Shown here: positions 4,455 to 5,810 of the stretch, piece by piece
How positions within the stretch are numbered: position 1 is the first letter of the stretch
Layout: each line of letters starts with the position of its first letter
Position numbers and translations under genes: made by a program
Notes under the pieces: model-generated
What the model was told of the DNA's origin: nothing
The model's input: the letters and a program-made list of their open reading frames with translations, nothing else
The model's database searches: none
NCBI GenBank assembly: GCA_017407765.1
Contig: JAFQVZ010000106.1
Span: 1 to 5,810 of the forward strand
From: Clostridia bacterium
GTDB taxonomy: Bacteria > Bacillota > Clostridia > Oscillospirales > Butyricicoccaceae
Reading direction: 5' to 3'
DNA: 5,810 nucleotides

Positions 4455-5810
4455 TTATCTGTTGCCTTTTTTAGGAACTCCGGTCCTTCCGGTGGAAGGC
4501 TTATTGGACCTTCCCTGACCGTGACCCTGCGTGCGGCTGTCGGGGCGTCCGCCCTTGCTGTCACGTCCCTGACCGCGGCGGTCATCCCTGCCGCCATTGC
4601 GCTTATCTCCGCGCTTGTCACCACGGCGGGCATCATTCTTGCCCTTGCCCTTATTGCCGTCATCATCCTTCTTGGTATGATAATTGTTATACCCAGGATT
4701 GGGACGGATGAGGCAATGCTTGCCGAAACCGATAAGGTCTTCTCTGCCTGTCAGGCGAAGAGCCTCCATGACAAGAGCCCTGTTCTGCGGCTTGCGCCAC
4801 TGCATAAGAGCGCGCTGCATGGCCTTGTCGTGAGGTGTTTTGGGAACAAACACCGGCTTCATGGTGCGGGGATCGATCTCGGTGTACCACATACATGTGG
4901 CCAGAGTGCCGGGTGTGGGATAGAAATCCTGCACCTGCTCGGGCATGTGTCCGTCCTTATTGAGCCACTCGGCCAGCTGAACGGCGTCCTCCAGCGTGCA
5001 TCCGGGATGAGACGAGATCAGATAAGGAACAAGATACTGCTCCTTGCCGTAGCGCTGATTAAGGCGGTAATACTTCTCGCGGAACTTCTCATATACCTCG
5101 ATATGAGGCTTGCCCATATAATCGAGGGTGTGATTTACACAGTGCTCGGGTGCTACCTTGAGCTGGCCCGAAATATGATGCTGAACAAGGTCGGTGAAGA
5201 ACTCGCCGCTGGGGTCCTTGAGCAGAAAGTCGAACCTGATGCCCGAGCGAATGAATATCTTCTTTATGCCGGGGATCTGACGCAGCTTGCGCAGCATCAG
5301 CATATAATCGGTGTGGTCGGCATCAAGGTTGGGGCAGGCGCCGGGTGAAAGGCAGGCGCGGTTGCGGCAGAAGCCACTCTTAAGCTGCTTCTGGCAGGAA
5401 GGCCTGCGGTAGGTGGCGGCAGGGCCGCCTACGTCGTGGATATAACCCTTGAAGCCGGGATGCTTTGTGAGGGCGGTTACCTCGCGGATGACCGACTCGT
5501 GGCTGCGGGATGTGACCGTTCTGCCCTGATGGAAGGCCAGCGAGCAGAAGGTGCAGGCGCCGAAGCAGCCGCGGTTATGGGTGACCGAGAACCTTACCTC
5601 CTCGATGGAGGGAACACCGCCCATCTCGTCATACATAGGATGGGGCTCGCGGACATAGGGCAGCTCGGCCACTCTGTCCAGCTCTTCACGGGGCAGAGGG
5701 ATGGCAGGCGGATTTACGATGAGATATCGGTTGCCATGCTGCTGAACAACAGCCTTGCCGATGACGGCATCATGCTCTTCATACTCCACCATGTTGGCCC
5801 GTGCATAGGC
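4455..5810 (-). CDS. YgiQ-family radical SAM protein (UPF0313), N-terminus outside the window
   Basis: The C-terminal 451 residues of an iron-sulfur enzyme-like protein; the frame stays open to the right edge, and the Met at 5792 is internal, since the family is normally 600-740 residues and sequence like its N-terminal domain precedes it. Numbered from that Met, the radical SAM cluster motif CX3CX2C is at Cys76, Cys80 and Cys83 (NRGCFGACTFCSL). A second cysteine-rich stretch at about 133-155 (Cys133, 142, 147, 154) is usual in YgiQ relatives. The DUF3362-like part begins near 280 (EQVQDFYPTPGTLATCMWYT). The family's reaction is unknown. The last 72 residues (from about 374) form a hydrophilic tail rich in Gly, Arg, Lys and Asp. 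The gene is GC-rich, ends in its own terminator and shows no break. Confidence 0.93.
   Translation of the reverse strand, partial: AYARANMVEYEEHDAVIGKAVVQQHGNRYLIVNPPAIPLPREELDRVAELPYVREPHPMYDEMGGVPSIEEVRFSVTHNRGCFGACTFCSLAFHQGRTVTSRSHESVIREVTALTKHPGFKGYIHDVGGPAATYRRPSCQKQLKSGFCRNRACLSPGACPNLDADHTDYMLMLRKLRQIPGIKKIFIRSGIRFDFLLKDPSGEFFTDLVQHHISGQLKVAPEHCVNHTLDYMGKPHIEVYEKFREKYYRLNQRYGKEQYLVPYLISSHPGCTLEDAVQLAEWLNKDGHMPEQVQDFYPTPGTLATCMWYTEIDPRTMKPVFVPKTPHDKAMQRALMQWRKPQNRALVMEALRLTGREDLIGFGKHCLIRPNPGYNNYHTKKDDDGNKGKGKNDARRGDKRGDKRNGGRDDRRGQGRDSKGGRPDSRTQGHGQGRSNKPSTGRTGVPKKGNR

Noticed and set aside
4521..5348. A plus-strand open frame of 275 codons opposite the ygiQ-like gene
   Set aside because: It is the shadow of a GC-rich coding region. 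The hydrophobic start comes from reading the basic tail backwards. There is no ribosome site or recognisable family.
1..5810. CRISPR array, insertion sequence, integrase or toxin-antitoxin pair
   Set aside because: No regularly spaced repeats, transposase, recombinase or paired small genes were seen in either strand.

Overview
The window looks like chromosomal DNA of a Gram-positive anaerobe of the Clostridia (Bacillota), perhaps a gut species. This is inferred from the gene families (an AGCS amino-acid symporter, a YerC-type TrpR homologue, a YgiQ-type radical SAM protein), strong AGGAGG-like ribosome sites, a CCA-encoding tRNA and many compact hairpin-plus-T terminators. The core genes are fairly GC-rich and the spacers AT-rich. 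I cannot name a genus.

Layout from left to right: (1) a terminator hairpin at the left edge (1-39) and a minus-strand sodium:alanine-type symporter gene (78-1604). (2) A divergent control region (1605-1739) with three small dyads and a good promoter for the plus-strand gene. (3) A plus-strand AraC-family regulator with an N-terminal cupin fold (1740-2606). The divergent pairing suggests it controls the symporter. (4) A terminator (2615-2650) lying between this gene and a convergent minus-strand yerC-like regulator (2659-2958). (5) An AT-rich spacer ending in a clear promoter for tRNA-Pro(GGG) (3250-3326), followed by a bidirectional terminator (3330-3360). (6) A minus-strand transglutaminase-like gene (3393-4301), much more AT-rich than its neighbours, whose stop codon abuts an exact 19-base inverted copy of part of the tRNA. 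(7) A spacer with the promoter of that gene and a spaced direct repeat, and the terminator of the next gene. (8) The C-terminal part of a minus-strand ygiQ-family radical SAM gene that runs off the right edge and ends in a basic, glycine-rich tail.

Functionally, the left part reads as an amino-acid uptake unit with its own regulator. yerC, tRNA-Pro and ygiQ are ordinary chromosomal genes. The transglutaminase-like gene between the tRNA and ygiQ looks acquired: its composition differs, it sits beside a tRNA, and a tRNA-derived repeat is fused to its 3' end. I found no CRISPR array, insertion sequence, integrase, riboswitch or defence cassette. The tRNA-derived repeat and the gene beside it are the least ordinary part of the window.
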